A DNA stretch of 18,013 nt, taken from positions 1-18,013 of the forward strand of contig NZ_DATNPA010000194.1 in NCBI RefSeq assembly GCF_036703385.1. Direction: 5' to 3'. The stretch comes from Allocoleopsis sp036703385. Its GTDB lineage: Bacteria; Cyanobacteriota; Cyanobacteriia; Cyanobacteriales; Coleofasciculaceae. The first letter of the stretch is position 1; the number at the start of each line of letters is the position of its first letter. Shown here piece by piece: positions 1-7,016 of this stretch. The position numbers and the translations under genes are program-made. The notes beneath the pieces were generated by a model. It was not told the origin of the DNA and did no database searches. It was given only the letters and a program-made list of their open reading frames with translations.

Positions 1-80
1 CGGAAATTCCCCTCGCCGCTGAATGGGGAAAATTCTTGCAGCAGGAATTACATCGCTTGCGTCTGAACCTCAGTGAGTAG
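1..80 (+). CDS. 3' end of an unidentified gene (26 codons visible)
   Basis: A frame open from the left edge (first full codon at base 3) ends at TAG 78-80. The tail reads EIPLAAEWGKFLQQ, then ELHRLRLNLSE, which looks like an amphipathic C-terminal helix. Too little is present to name the protein. A T-rich run follows at about 115-125, but I see no strong stem before it. The reading is plausible because the frame is uninterrupted and composition is protein-like, but 26 codons can be open by chance. Confidence 0.45.
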   Translation, partial: EIPLAAEWGKFLQQELHRLRLNLSE

Positions 81-229
81 TTTGGATGTACAGAGTTCTA
101 TCGTTCTCAAGGTTGATTTTTTTTGAAGATTATCTTTTTGACGAATAATTTTCTGTATCTTGAGGAACAACTTAACTTAACTTTAGATAACTCCTTAGGT
201 GGACGCTTCATAACCTCCACACTGTTAAC

Positions 230-376
230 GTGATAAAGAAAAGAGGTGGCAATCAATATGCCGCTATATTACGACGAAGTTTAGATAGATTATCTGAATT
301 TCCAGACATTAATCAACATTTGTTCAAATTTCACGAAAGGGCAGAAAAGTTCAGGCTTATTTTTGCCTACAACTAA
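230..376 (+). CDS. possible 48-aa hypothetical protein (GTG start) or gene remnant
   Basis: An in-frame stretch from GTG 230 to TAA 374-376 encodes a basic, protein-like 48-residue sequence that begins MIKKRGGNQYAAILRRSLD and ends FRLIFAYN. The frame is open back to a stop near 188, so the 5' limit is unsure and no clear ribosome site precedes the GTG. Its TAA stop overlaps the AAAGGAG ribosome site of the next gene at 388, so the two could be translationally linked. I recognise no family. It could equally be the decayed end of a larger gene. Confidence 0.3.
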   Translation: MIKKRGGNQYAAILRRSLDRLSEFPDINQHLFKFHERAEKFRLIFAYN

Positions 377-387
377 AGGAGATATCC

Positions 388-954
388 ATGAGCGGACAGT
401 ATCATAAAAATCCCATTAAAAAACTTGTGAGCCTGGTAGGTGTTGCTAGCGCTAGTGTTTTTTTAAGCCTTCCCGGAGTTGCACAAACCGCCCCTAATGC
501 AGGTGGCATGAATCAACCCCTTAATAATGCAGATCGCCAAACTGACTCTACTATGACAGATGGGCAATTAATAGCTCAAACTATGGGAAATGAGCGATAT
601 AACACTTGCGGAGGGTACGAAGGCAACGCTACTTCAGGGGGAGGCTACTTTTGTGCACTCTACCGCATGAATCCTAATGGCGGAGGGAATTTGTACCGTA
701 CCTCTCCTCAGGGAAGTTCTACGACGGACAGTGGGAGTTCGACTACAGGAGCAGGCTATCCCGGAAATAATACCAAACCTCAGGGTGTAAACGACTCCAT
801 GAATCAAGATTCTAATAGGAGTGGCTCTAGTACCCAAGAGCAGACATCTCCTCAAGGAAGTTCTACGATGGACAATGGGAATTCAACGACAGGAGCAGGC
901 TATCCCGGCAATGGTGTAACTCCTCAGGGTCAAAACAACAAGATGAATCGATAA
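388..954 (+). CDS. secreted low-complexity protein with a duplicated Gly/Ser/Thr-rich tail
   Basis: 188 aa; a strong ribosome site AAAGGAG lies 7 bases before ATG 388. Residues 1-32 form a Sec signal peptide: basic N-region (KNPIKK), hydrophobic core, likely cleavage after the Ala of PGVA. The mature part is rich in Gly, Asn, Ser, Thr and Gln. It has a lone Cys pair (C74, C89) in NTCGGYEGN...YFCALYR that could form a disulfide. Two 28-residue repeats (106-133 and 154-181) share SPQGSST and STTGAGYPGN. There are no further membrane segments, so a periplasmic, cell-surface or extracellular location is inferred. No enzyme motif is visible and I do not recognise the family. Confidence 0.8.
   Translation: MSGQYHKNPIKKLVSLVGVASASVFLSLPGVAQTAPNAGGMNQPLNNADRQTDSTMTDGQLIAQTMGNERYNTCGGYEGNATSGGGYFCALYRMNPNGGGNLYRTSPQGSSTTDSGSSTTGAGYPGNNTKPQGVNDSMNQDSNRSGSSTQEQTSPQGSSTMDNGNSTTGAGYPGNGVTPQGQNNKMNR
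703..930 (+). repeat. two 84-bp direct repeats inside the secreted-protein gene
   Basis: Bases 703-786 and 847-930 encode the two 28-aa repeats SPQGSST...GAGYPGN...PQG. They are in frame at a 144-bp offset and differ by scattered substitutions. This is an internal duplication of coding sequence. Confidence 0.75.
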
Positions 955-1397
955 TCTCTTCAGAACCGAGGAAAATTCAACCACATCAGGTAAATAAGTC
1001 AGGGGCTAAGAGTCAGAAGAAGAGTTTGAGCTTTGATGGAAGTTCGGATTTTGGCTTCTAACTTCTAGCTCCTGTCCTTTATAGGGGAAAAGTGGTTTAG
1101 ACCGATACATAAATTTAATAATTTAATAGCTATCTATTCCCTTAGTAAGAGTCAATGACCTAAGACAGATTCTACCAATAGCAGGATGCAAGCCTTTATC
1201 ACCTGAGTAAAAATTACAGCAGTTAAGCAAATGTTCAGTGCTGTTGCAGGCCATCTCATCTATAAAGGAAAGGCAGGGGTTTTTTTCTTCTATATAGAAG
1301 AGCAACTATTGCTCTTTAGGGCAATACTCTTTTGACAACAGCGCTAGTCCGTAGATTCCGCCATACCGTACATCTCAGAGAGGGTGATGAGTTTCAG
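955..1397. other. 443-bp noncoding spacer
   Basis: I see no convincing gene here. An imperfect inverted repeat links 1005-1019 (GCTAAGAGTCAGAAG) with 1055-1069 (CTTCTAACTTCTAGC), 12 of 15 positions pairing. A short perfect hairpin lies at 1298-1316 (AAGAGCAA, loop CTA, TTGCTCTT); it has no T-tract right after it, so I do not call it a terminator. The spacer must carry the promoter of the lipoprotein gene that follows, but no confident -10/-35 pair stands out. Confidence 0.5.
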
Positions 1398-1883
1398 ATG
1401 AACACAACTGAGCCAAAGGAGCGAAAGTTTCTACGTCCAATCGCGCTGCTGCTTTCAGTTTTATTAGGAGTGCCTTTCTTTAGTGGCTGCTCTAGTCAGC
1501 GGAGTTCAGCGCCACTGCCACCTGTGGATGATACGAGGGGTGGATCGCAAACCTATCCTGCTCCTGGGAATCAACCTCAAGCCAAAAAGGGATTGTCAAC
1601 CAAGCAGAAAGTGGCGATTTTGGCAGGAGCAGCCGCACTTTACTACCTCTACAACAAGCATAAAAACAATCAAGCACAGGGTGCACAGGGTAAGTACTAC
1701 CTTTCTAAGAATGGTCGCGTTTACTATCGCGATGCTCAGGGTCGTCCTCACTGGGTGACGCCGCCGCCAGGTGGAATTCAAGTACCAGAGTCGGAGGCGC
1801 AACAGTACCGTGACTTCCAAGGCTATAACAATAGATCCACAGGTCGCGACTTAACTAACTTGGCTCCATCACAAGCCCAGTAA
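1398..1883 (+). CDS. small lipoprotein of unknown function
   Basis: 161 aa from ATG 1398. A longer frame opens at TTG 1332, but the ATG places a normal lipoprotein signal at the N-terminus: basic residues, then a hydrophobic stretch LRPIALLLSVLLGVPFFSGC with the lipidation Cys at residue 31. The mature chain has a Ser/Pro-rich linker, a second hydrophobic segment at about 70-86 (KVAILAGAAALYYLYN), then a Tyr-rich part (KYYLSKNGRVYYRD, HWVTPPPGGIQVP). The combination resembles uncharacterised cyanobacterial envelope lipoproteins. No catalytic motif is visible. A GAGAGGG sequence about 10 bases upstream is a weak ribosome site. Confidence 0.8.
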   Translation: MNTTEPKERKFLRPIALLLSVLLGVPFFSGCSSQRSSAPLPPVDDTRGGSQTYPAPGNQPQAKKGLSTKQKVAILAGAAALYYLYNKHKNNQAQGAQGKYYLSKNGRVYYRDAQGRPHWVTPPPGGIQVPESEAQQYRDFQGYNNRSTGRDLTNLAPSQAQ

Positions 1884-2006
1884 CCGTTTTTCCTAAAAAG
1901 TGTCGGTTTCGAGACAACGCTAAACCGAGGAAATACAAGGAGTCTGTGGCATGGCTTATACCATCTTCACAGCCACTCCATAACAAAATCAAAAGGGAGA
2001 TAAATC

Positions 2007-2357
2007 ATGGTGGATGGATTTTTGAGAAAGGTTAAGGACGCGATCGTCGGCAATGATGAGGAATTTGACCAAGATCCTGGTTATAATCAGCCGCGTCCTG
2101 CCAGTGAAGACCCCTACGGCGACCCGGCAGGTTATGGCGGGCAGTTCGGAGATGTGCGTCCTGCCAGTGAAGACCCCTATGGCGACCCCGCAGGTTATGG
2201 CGGTAATGACGGGCAGTTTGGAGATGTGCGCCCTGCCAGTGAAGACCCCTATGGTGACCCCGCCGATTCTATGGACAACTATGGGGGGCAATTCGGAGAT
2301 GTGCGCCCTGCCAGTGAAGACCCTTACGGCGACCCAGCGGATCAGGAAAGCTATTAG
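2007..2357 (+). CDS. acidic repeat protein with four RPASEDPYGDPA units
   Basis: 116 aa; AGGGAG lies about 8 bases before ATG 2007. A short N-terminal helix (MVDGFLRKVKDAIVGNDEEF) is followed by four copies of RPASEDPYGDPA at residues 30-41, 51-62, 75-86 and 100-111, separated by Gly/Asp/Tyr-rich spacers such as GYGGQFGDV. There is no signal peptide or membrane segment, so it is probably cytoplasmic and intrinsically disordered, with the N-terminal helix a possible anchor or partner-binding part. Similar repeat proteins occur in cyanobacteria and some carry a misleading 'translation initiation factor IF-2' label. Function unknown. An intrinsic terminator follows at 2449-2485. Confidence 0.8.
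   Translation: MVDGFLRKVKDAIVGNDEEFDQDPGYNQPRPASEDPYGDPAGYGGQFGDVRPASEDPYGDPAGYGGNDGQFGDVRPASEDPYGDPADSMDNYGGQFGDVRPASEDPYGDPADQESY
2094..2339 (+). repeat. four in-frame 36-bp coding repeats
   Basis: Units at 2094-2129, 2157-2192, 2229-2264 and 2304-2339 each encode RPASEDPYGDPA. They differ mainly at third positions (for example TACGGC against TATGGC), so the protein sequence appears to be held while the DNA drifts. Unit spacing varies (63, 72, 75 bp). Confidence 0.85.
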
Positions 2358-2448
2358 TCATGCAGGAGTATCTGTTTAGAGATTGCTTTTGATGCCAGAG
2401 TCGAACATGAAATTGGGTTGAGAGTTAGTTACCAGGAGTCGTAAAGCA

Positions 2449-2485
2449 GGCAGTTGCAGATGAGTTTACTGCCCTTTTTTCTTTT
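2449..2485 (+). terminator. intrinsic terminator after the repeat protein
   Basis: GGCAGT (2449-2454) pairs with ACTGCC (2468-2473) across a 13-base loop and is followed by CTTTTTTCTTTT. It lies about 90 bases after the stop at 2357 on the same strand. Confidence 0.6.
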
Positions 2486-2627
2486 GTATGTATAGCAGTC
2501 GCCAAGGAAATTAGGACAACGCCAAATACTGAAAGCTTGACCCGTCGATCTTTTGCCTACTCCAGCGGAGAACGCTGCGCGAACTGCCTTCTGCCCTTAG
2601 CCGTCTGCTTTTGCTATACCTCTGCTT

Positions 2628-2665
2628 CAAAAAAATGCTGCCACCGAGTTGCAACTCGGTGGCAG
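2628..2665 (-). terminator. intrinsic terminator of sir
   Basis: CTGCCACCGAGTT (2638-2650) is perfectly complementary to AACTCGGTGGCAG (2653-2665). On the minus strand this 12-13 bp stem is followed by CATTTTTTTG, a clear T-tract. It lies about 30 bases past the sulfite reductase stop. Confidence 0.85.
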
Positions 2666-2694
2666 TACCATTCTTTTCTATAGGGACAAAAGCT

Positions 2695-4668
2695 TTAATT
2701 GTCCTTTAAGTAAGCTTCAAAAGCTTCTGCTGCTAGCTGAGTCATGGTCTTACCCTGCTTGGAGGCAGCATCTTTGAGGCGTTTGTAGAGTTCATCGCGC
2801 ACGCCAACCCGGTAACGAGTCTTCCCGACAAGAACTACTGTACTGGATAGTTCTGGCTTCACGACTTCATTAACTAAGCCAGTATCGGATTGAGGGTCGA
2901 GTTTTGGAGACTCATAGTCAACTGTAAATTGGCGAATCGCTTCAAAACCGACGCGATCGCAAAAATCTCCAAACTTCTCTCCAGCTTGACGCTCTTTCTT
3001 AAAGAAGACAAAAATGGGCTCTAGGAAGGTTTCGAGCTCATCAAACCTCATGCGATCAACATAGGCTTGTGCCAACCGTGTCTGATCGGGCGAACCCCCC
3101 AGCCAAACTTGGTAACTCTCCGGCGCACTCCCAACAAAGCCCAACTCTGCCATATAAGGCCGAGCACAGCCATTAGGACAACCGGTCATCCGCACGACAA
3201 AGTGCTCATTTTCTAAACCTAATTTGTCCAAGAGCGATCGAATCCGGTCAAGCATTCCAGGCAGCGCCCGTTCCGATTCCGTAATCGCCAATCCACAAGT
3301 TGGTAGCGCAGGGCACGCCATTGAATAACGCACTAAGGGTTCCATCCCGTCTGGGGAGGTGTGAACGCCGTGTTTGTCAAGAATCTGCTGAATGGCTACC
3401 TGCTGTGAGGGTTCGATGTCGTAAAGAATGATGTTTTGGCTAGCCGTCAGCCGCATCGGGAGAGAAAATTGCTGGATAATTTGCCGCAGCGCTGTTTTGA
3501 GACGGAAGATGCTTTCATCTTTCACCCGACCATTCTCAATTGAAATTCCTAGGAATAGGTTGCCATCTCCCTGTTCATTCCATCCTAAATAATCTTGATA
3601 TTTGAAGGCAGGTAGCGGCTTGTAGGGGGCGAATTTTTTCCCGAAGTAGCCTTCTACGGTTTCCTTGAATTTCTCCACGCCCCAATCATGGAGTAGGTAT
3701 TTCATTCTGGCATGACGACGATTCGCGCGATCGCCATAATCTCGCTGCGTCGCCACAATCGCTTTCACTGCGTCGTAGACATCATCCTTCTCAACATAGC
3801 CAATCGCGTCAGCCATGCGAACAAACGTATCTTCTTTATTATGAGTACGTCCTAATCCGCCACCCGCCAGAACATTGAAGCCTTGCAGTACGCCCTTTTT
3901 ATTGGTGATAACTACCAAGCTGACATCTTGGGTGTAGAGGTCAATCGAGTTATCCCCCGGTACCGTCACAGCAATCTTAAACTTCCGGGGCATATAGTGT
4001 TGCCCATAGATGGGTTCCTCTTTATCCGAGAAGTTGGTCCCGTTGACATTGCGTTCCCGTGCCGCCTTCACTTCAGGCGCTTCTTCAGCACTAATTATTT
4101 TTTCGCCATCCAGCCAAATCTCGTAATAAGCACCGGTTTGAGGGGCTAGCAGGTCAGCAATATTATTGGCATACTCCCAGGCATACTGATACTCGGGTCG
4201 ATTTTTATAAGGTGCGGGGGGAGCCATGACATTGCGGTTTAGGTCACCACAAGCCCCTAAGGTTGACCCCATGTTGCGGATAATTGAGGCGAATACGGTC
4301 TTAAGATTCTCCTTAAGGATGCCGTGAATTTGAAAGCCTTGGCGAGTCGTAACCCTTAGGGTATGGTTGCCATACTCTTGAGACAGTTGGTCAAGGGTAA
4401 GATACAGCTCTGGAGGAATGAACCCACCCGGACTACGGGTGCGCAGCATGAACTGATAGTCTTTATCCTGCCCTTTGACTCGATTATCCCGGTTGTCTTG
4501 CTGGTAAGAGCCGTGAAACTTAAGAATTTGATTAGCATCTTCCGTGAAGTGGTTGGTGTCTTGCAACAGCTCACTTGCCACTGGTTCACGTAAGTAGTTG
4601 CTCTGTTCTTTGAGACCTTCATTCTTAGATACTTTTCGTCCTGGGGGGGAAGTTGGAGATTTAACCAT
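2695..4668 (-). CDS. sir: ferredoxin-dependent assimilatory sulfite reductase
   Basis: 657 aa. Reduces sulfite to sulfide with six electrons from ferredoxin, feeding cysteine synthesis; cytoplasmic. The siroheme/4Fe-4S cysteines are C452-x5-C458 (ACPALPTCGL) and C497-x3-C501 (TGCPNGC), the same spacing as E. coli CysI. Substrate-binding basic residues are visible at R105 (TLRVTTRQ), R145 (GDLNRNV) and K229/K231 (PRKFKI). Both pseudo-symmetric halves are present and length is normal for cyanobacterial and plastid Sir. The last ~45 residues (about 613-657) extend past the catalytic fold and look like a ribbon-helix-helix segment (TRYRVGVRDELYKRLKDAA). It is monocistronic with its own terminator at 2628-2665. 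The ATG at 4668 starts the frame; no strong ribosome site is seen. Nitrite reductase NirA shares the motifs, but the overall sequence fits Sir better. Confidence 0.93.
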   Translation of the reverse strand: MVKSPTSPPGRKVSKNEGLKEQSNYLREPVASELLQDTNHFTEDANQILKFHGSYQQDNRDNRVKGQDKDYQFMLRTRSPGGFIPPELYLTLDQLSQEYGNHTLRVTTRQGFQIHGILKENLKTVFASIIRNMGSTLGACGDLNRNVMAPPAPYKNRPEYQYAWEYANNIADLLAPQTGAYYEIWLDGEKIISAEEAPEVKAARERNVNGTNFSDKEEPIYGQHYMPRKFKIAVTVPGDNSIDLYTQDVSLVVITNKKGVLQGFNVLAGGGLGRTHNKEDTFVRMADAIGYVEKDDVYDAVKAIVATQRDYGDRANRRHARMKYLLHDWGVEKFKETVEGYFGKKFAPYKPLPAFKYQDYLGWNEQGDGNLFLGISIENGRVKDESIFRLKTALRQIIQQFSLPMRLTASQNIILYDIEPSQQVAIQQILDKHGVHTSPDGMEPLVRYSMACPALPTCGLAITESERALPGMLDRIRSLLDKLGLENEHFVVRMTGCPNGCARPYMAELGFVGSAPESYQVWLGGSPDQTRLAQAYVDRMRFDELETFLEPIFVFFKKERQAGEKFGDFCDRVGFEAIRQFTVDYESPKLDPQSDTGLVNEVVKPELSSTVVLVGKTRYRVGVRDELYKRLKDAASKQGKTMTQLAAEAFEAYLKDN

Positions 4669-5226
4669 TGGAGCTATAAGTCAAAACTGATGAATTTTAT
4701 TTCCGGTTAATCGGGCGGGATTACGGTAAATAATCTATTTTAATCTTACTTTTACTAATCCAAGCAAAGGCTTTAGAAATCCTAAAATACTACGCCAGCC
4801 TTAGCCTGTATGCTCTTTTCCGCACACTGCTAGGGTAACGCCTCACGATTAAGAGTGCAAACGTTTTGCGATCGCTCCATAAAGTTTCTGTAAAGGAGTC
4901 GAGTGAATCAGCCATCATCACAGTATTCGGTACCTTCCCAGAACACACCCTTTTACAGTTCACCTAGCGTCAAGACGTTTTTTCCGTCAGATTTATACAA
5001 CCGTTTCAAGCCCACTGAACGCAAGCGAGAGTGATTCTTCTCCAGCAACCTCTTCAGTAGATAGTTAAAAATACCTAAATACAAAAATTAATCTTTTATT
5101 GTAGCTATCGTCTTTTAGAAATCTCCCTGTTGGCAGAAGACTTTAATTAAATAAAATTAGATAATAAGACGTAATGTAAAAACCTTTATCATCACATTTT
5201 TTAACATTTTGAGCCTGGATTTAATT
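4669..5226. other. 558-bp spacer between divergent genes
   Basis: Contains the sir promoter region (minus strand), an HIP1 site at 4868-4875, and a possible 43-aa ORF at 4903-5034 annotated separately. The rest (about 5040-5210) is strongly AT-rich and I see no gene, tRNA or terminator in it. No clear NtcA or other operator was recognised. Confidence 0.5.
4903..5034 (+). CDS. possible 43-aa small protein (GTG start)
   Basis: GTG 4903 is preceded by AAAGGAG with a 4-base gap, a good ribosome site. The frame runs to TGA 5032-5034. The peptide starts MNQPSSQYSVPSQNTPFYSS and ends in a basic segment (NRFKPTERKRE). The Ser/Pro/Gln-rich start and charged end look like a small disordered cytoplasmic protein; there is no membrane segment. 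I recognise no family. The support is the ribosome site and the amino-acid mix only. Confidence 0.35.
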   Translation: MNQPSSQYSVPSQNTPFYSSPSVKTFFPSDLYNRFKPTERKRE

Positions 5227-5424
5227 ATGCATGTTTTTCATCACTTCCCTTCCATCCTTGAAGAAATATATAGCGAAACGCTTTGCTCACGTCAAATCTC
5301 TCGTACCCAATTACATCAGCTCCAGTCGCTCAGCCAGGACTGTTCACTGAACCCGCAACAGAATCGTCTCGTTAAGCGATTGATTCATGCCTCACGCCGA
5401 GGCTGGCTTAATATCATTGAATAG
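5227..5424 (+). CDS. small conserved-looking cyanobacterial protein, 65 aa
   Basis: ATG 5227 is preferred to the in-frame TTG at 5209, because the TTG version adds only six residues and neither has a clear ribosome site. The protein (MHVFHHFPSILEEIYSETLC...) is predicted helical, with SRQISRTQLHQLQSL and an NRLVKRLIHASRRGWLNIIE ending. The pattern of a helical N-part, an 'RxIxRxxxHQLxSL' stretch and an 'RLIxAxRxGxLxxxE' end resembles small hypothetical proteins common in filamentous cyanobacteria, from memory. No membrane segment or catalytic motif. Function unknown. Confidence 0.6.
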   Translation: MHVFHHFPSILEEIYSETLCSRQISRTQLHQLQSLSQDCSLNPQQNRLVKRLIHASRRGWLNIIE

Positions 5425-5755
5425 TGACCCACAGGAATGAGTTACAGATGAGAAGGTTATAGAGTAATGTTGATTTGAGTTCAATATGGGTTTGTGTATG
5501 GGCACGACATGTCATGCTCATACTTTATAGTATAGGCAACCGAAGGCCGCTCTAATCTTCAAGTTTCAAATTTAAACCTTTTAAGTTTATAGGCAATAAT
5601 ACAAAACCGACTACCCGAGCAAAGTTCTGATTAATTACAAAATAGAATAGACAGGCTGAGTAGCCTGTCTATTAACCTTTTATAGCTATCAGCGAAGAGT
5701 CTGTGTTTCAAGGTTTAAGCTCGAACAAATAGATAACTAAACCATGACAACTCAC
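5425..5755. other. 331-bp spacer with a palindrome and a hairpin
   Basis: No gene seen. A 16-bp near-palindrome GCACGACATGTCATGC lies at 5502-5517 with core GACATGTC and one mismatched pair. A strong hairpin lies at 5646-5673. The rest is AT-rich and unremarkable. Confidence 0.5.
5646..5673 (-). terminator. candidate terminator of the beta-barrel gene
   Basis: AATAGACAGGCT (5646-5657) pairs perfectly with AGCCTGTCTATT (5662-5673), loop of four. On the minus strand the tail is CTATTTTGTAATT; on the plus strand it is AACCTTTT. Both are weak T-tracts, so it may act in either or both directions. It lies about 80 bases past the minus-strand stop at 5756. Confidence 0.5.
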
Positions 5756-6295
5756 TTAGAATTTGAAGCCAGCACCTGCTTGGAAACTAACAGCGTCGGC
5801 AGGGCTATTTTTGTAAGCATTGACGCCCCACTTGGTGTCGCCGTAGATAACTAGATTTTGACCTAGTTGAGATTCGGCACCGACTGTCACAACGGGAGCA
5901 TTTTTGTTGCCCAGAGGGGTTGGTTTTCCTTGCTTTTCAACGAAGGAATATCCACCACCGACATAAACGTTTGTATTCTTGGCGACAGGAACATCATAGG
6001 TCACTATTGGCATGATAGCGCTGGTTTCATCGCTGAATAGTACAGCGCCGCGTACAGAAACTGGTGCTTTTTCAGTTGTTAAACGACCTTGAATATTACC
6101 GCCAAAGGTTGCAGCGTCACCACCTGTTGCACTCCCGCCATTGGTGACACCTGCTGATACACCAGCACCAATATAGTCGGCTTTTGTTCCTTTCAGGGGT
6201 TCAGCTGAGGCTCTACCAGCAGATAGTAAAGCAGGAGCAAGTAGGGTAATGGCTAAAGTAGAAACGGTGATGACAGACTTAATTGTGAGTTTCAT
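5756..6295 (-). CDS. outer-membrane beta-barrel-like protein with signal peptide
   Basis: 179 aa from ATG 6295. The frame is open to 6364 with another Met at 6307, but AAAGGA lies just before the 6295 ATG and that start puts a clean signal peptide at the N-terminus (MKLTIKSVITVSTLAITLL..., cleavage after ASA31). The mature part alternates polar and hydrophobic residues in short strands rich in Gly (YIGAGVSAGV, VYVGGGYSFV, VVTVGAESQLG, LVIYGDTKWGV). It ends in FQAGAGFKF, with the C-terminal Phe typical of barrels inserted by the BAM complex. No known domain is recognised; a small outer-membrane barrel is inferred. A hairpin at 5646-5673 probably ends the transcript. Confidence 0.8.
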   Translation of the reverse strand: MKLTIKSVITVSTLAITLLAPALLSAGRASAEPLKGTKADYIGAGVSAGVTNGGSATGGDAATFGGNIQGRLTTEKAPVSVRGAVLFSDETSAIMPIVTYDVPVAKNTNVYVGGGYSFVEKQGKPTPLGNKNAPVVTVGAESQLGQNLVIYGDTKWGVNAYKNSPADAVSFQAGAGFKF

Positions 6296-6335
6296 AGTTC
6301 CTTTCATCCAGGGTTTAGAGTGTATCGTTGCGTTG

Positions 6336-6364
6336 TTACTATCAAAGTCGTTAGTCAGAATCAA
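6336..6364 (-). promoter_or_regulatory. candidate sigma-70-type promoter for the beta-barrel gene
   Basis: On the minus strand, TTGATT (6359-6364) and TAGTAA (6336-6341) are separated by 17 bases, each matching four of six consensus positions. It would give a leader of about 30-40 bases before ATG 6295. AT-rich DNA makes chance matches likely. Confidence 0.25.
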
Positions 6365-6766
6365 AAGGTTCCAGGAAATAGAATTTTTTTTGAATAATCT
6401 TTTTTTTAAAGGGTTGGGAAGCTACCTATGATAGGCAAGGTATGAAAAAGCCACATATAATAAAGTGAATCATGGTTGAGCTTGGATAAGGGTTCTTGTT
6501 TGTTGACTGTTCATTTATCACTTTATTCGTTTTAAAAGTGGCGAAGTGGACTGTTTTTAAACTGTCACATAGCTAGTGAAATTAACCCAAATTTCTTAGA
6601 GATATAGACCTATGTCGGTTGTTTAAAGGAGGACTGTTAAAATTCAGTAGGGGTTAGTAGAGAGACTGATACTTGATTGTGTATCCCCTTCAAGCGCGAA
6701 GCGATATAAGCTGTTTGAGAGCTAGTTTGAAGAGCAGACAGTGCCTGAGGTAATGCAAATAGTAAA
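6365..6766. other. 402-bp AT-rich upstream spacer
   Basis: No gene supported on either strand. An AAAGGAGG sequence at about 6625 resembles a ribosome site, but no start codon follows at a suitable distance. A short palindrome CCTATGATAGG lies near 6425-6435. Likely holds upstream control sequence for the minus-strand barrel gene. Confidence 0.45.
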
Positions 6767-6874
6767 TAGGACTTACGCACTGAAACAAAATCTCGTTGTT
6801 CTGGGTGTTGGCAAAGAAGCGGGAAGCCTTATTCTACCGTTGCGAATCTGGCTGAGTGCGTAAGTCCTAGTAAA
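6762..6874. mobile_element. 103-bp MITE with 15-bp inverted ends and GTAAA duplication
   Basis: TAGGACTTACGCACT (6767-6781) is the exact reverse complement of AGTGCGTAAGTCCTA (6855-6869). GTAAA flanks both ends (6762-6766 and 6870-6874), a perfect 5-bp target duplication. The 73-bp interior has no coding capacity. A non-autonomous miniature element is the simplest reading. If the outer TA pairs are instead the duplication, it would fit a TA-targeting (IS630/mariner-like) element with 13-bp ends. Confidence 0.85.
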
Positions 6875-6949
6875 ATTCCACCTGCGTAAAGCGGGCGAGC
6901 AACCCTTAGATCGGAGTTCTTTGTGCGATTACCTAAATTTTTCTCAGAC

Positions 6950-6977
6950 AAAAAAGCCGCCATCCCAGCGTGGCGAC
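6950..6977 (-). terminator. intrinsic terminator of the diguanylate cyclase gene
   Basis: Minus strand: GTCGCCA (6977-6971) pairs with TGGCGGC (6962-6956), seven pairs including one G-T wobble, loop of eight, followed by TTTTTT (6955-6950). It lies about 40 bases past the stop at 7017. Confidence 0.75.
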
Positions 6978-7016
6978 CATGTGCCTACTGACCTTACTCT
7001 TGAGTTTTGAAGTCGC

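Noticed and set aside
1123..1305. Minus-strand frame of 60 codons with several Cys
   Set aside because: No ribosome site, no recognisable domain, and it runs through a T-rich tract and a hairpin; chance frame more likely.
1332..1357. TTGACA as a -35 box before the lipoprotein gene
   Set aside because: The nearest -10-like hexamer is only about 14 bases away, too short for a usual promoter.
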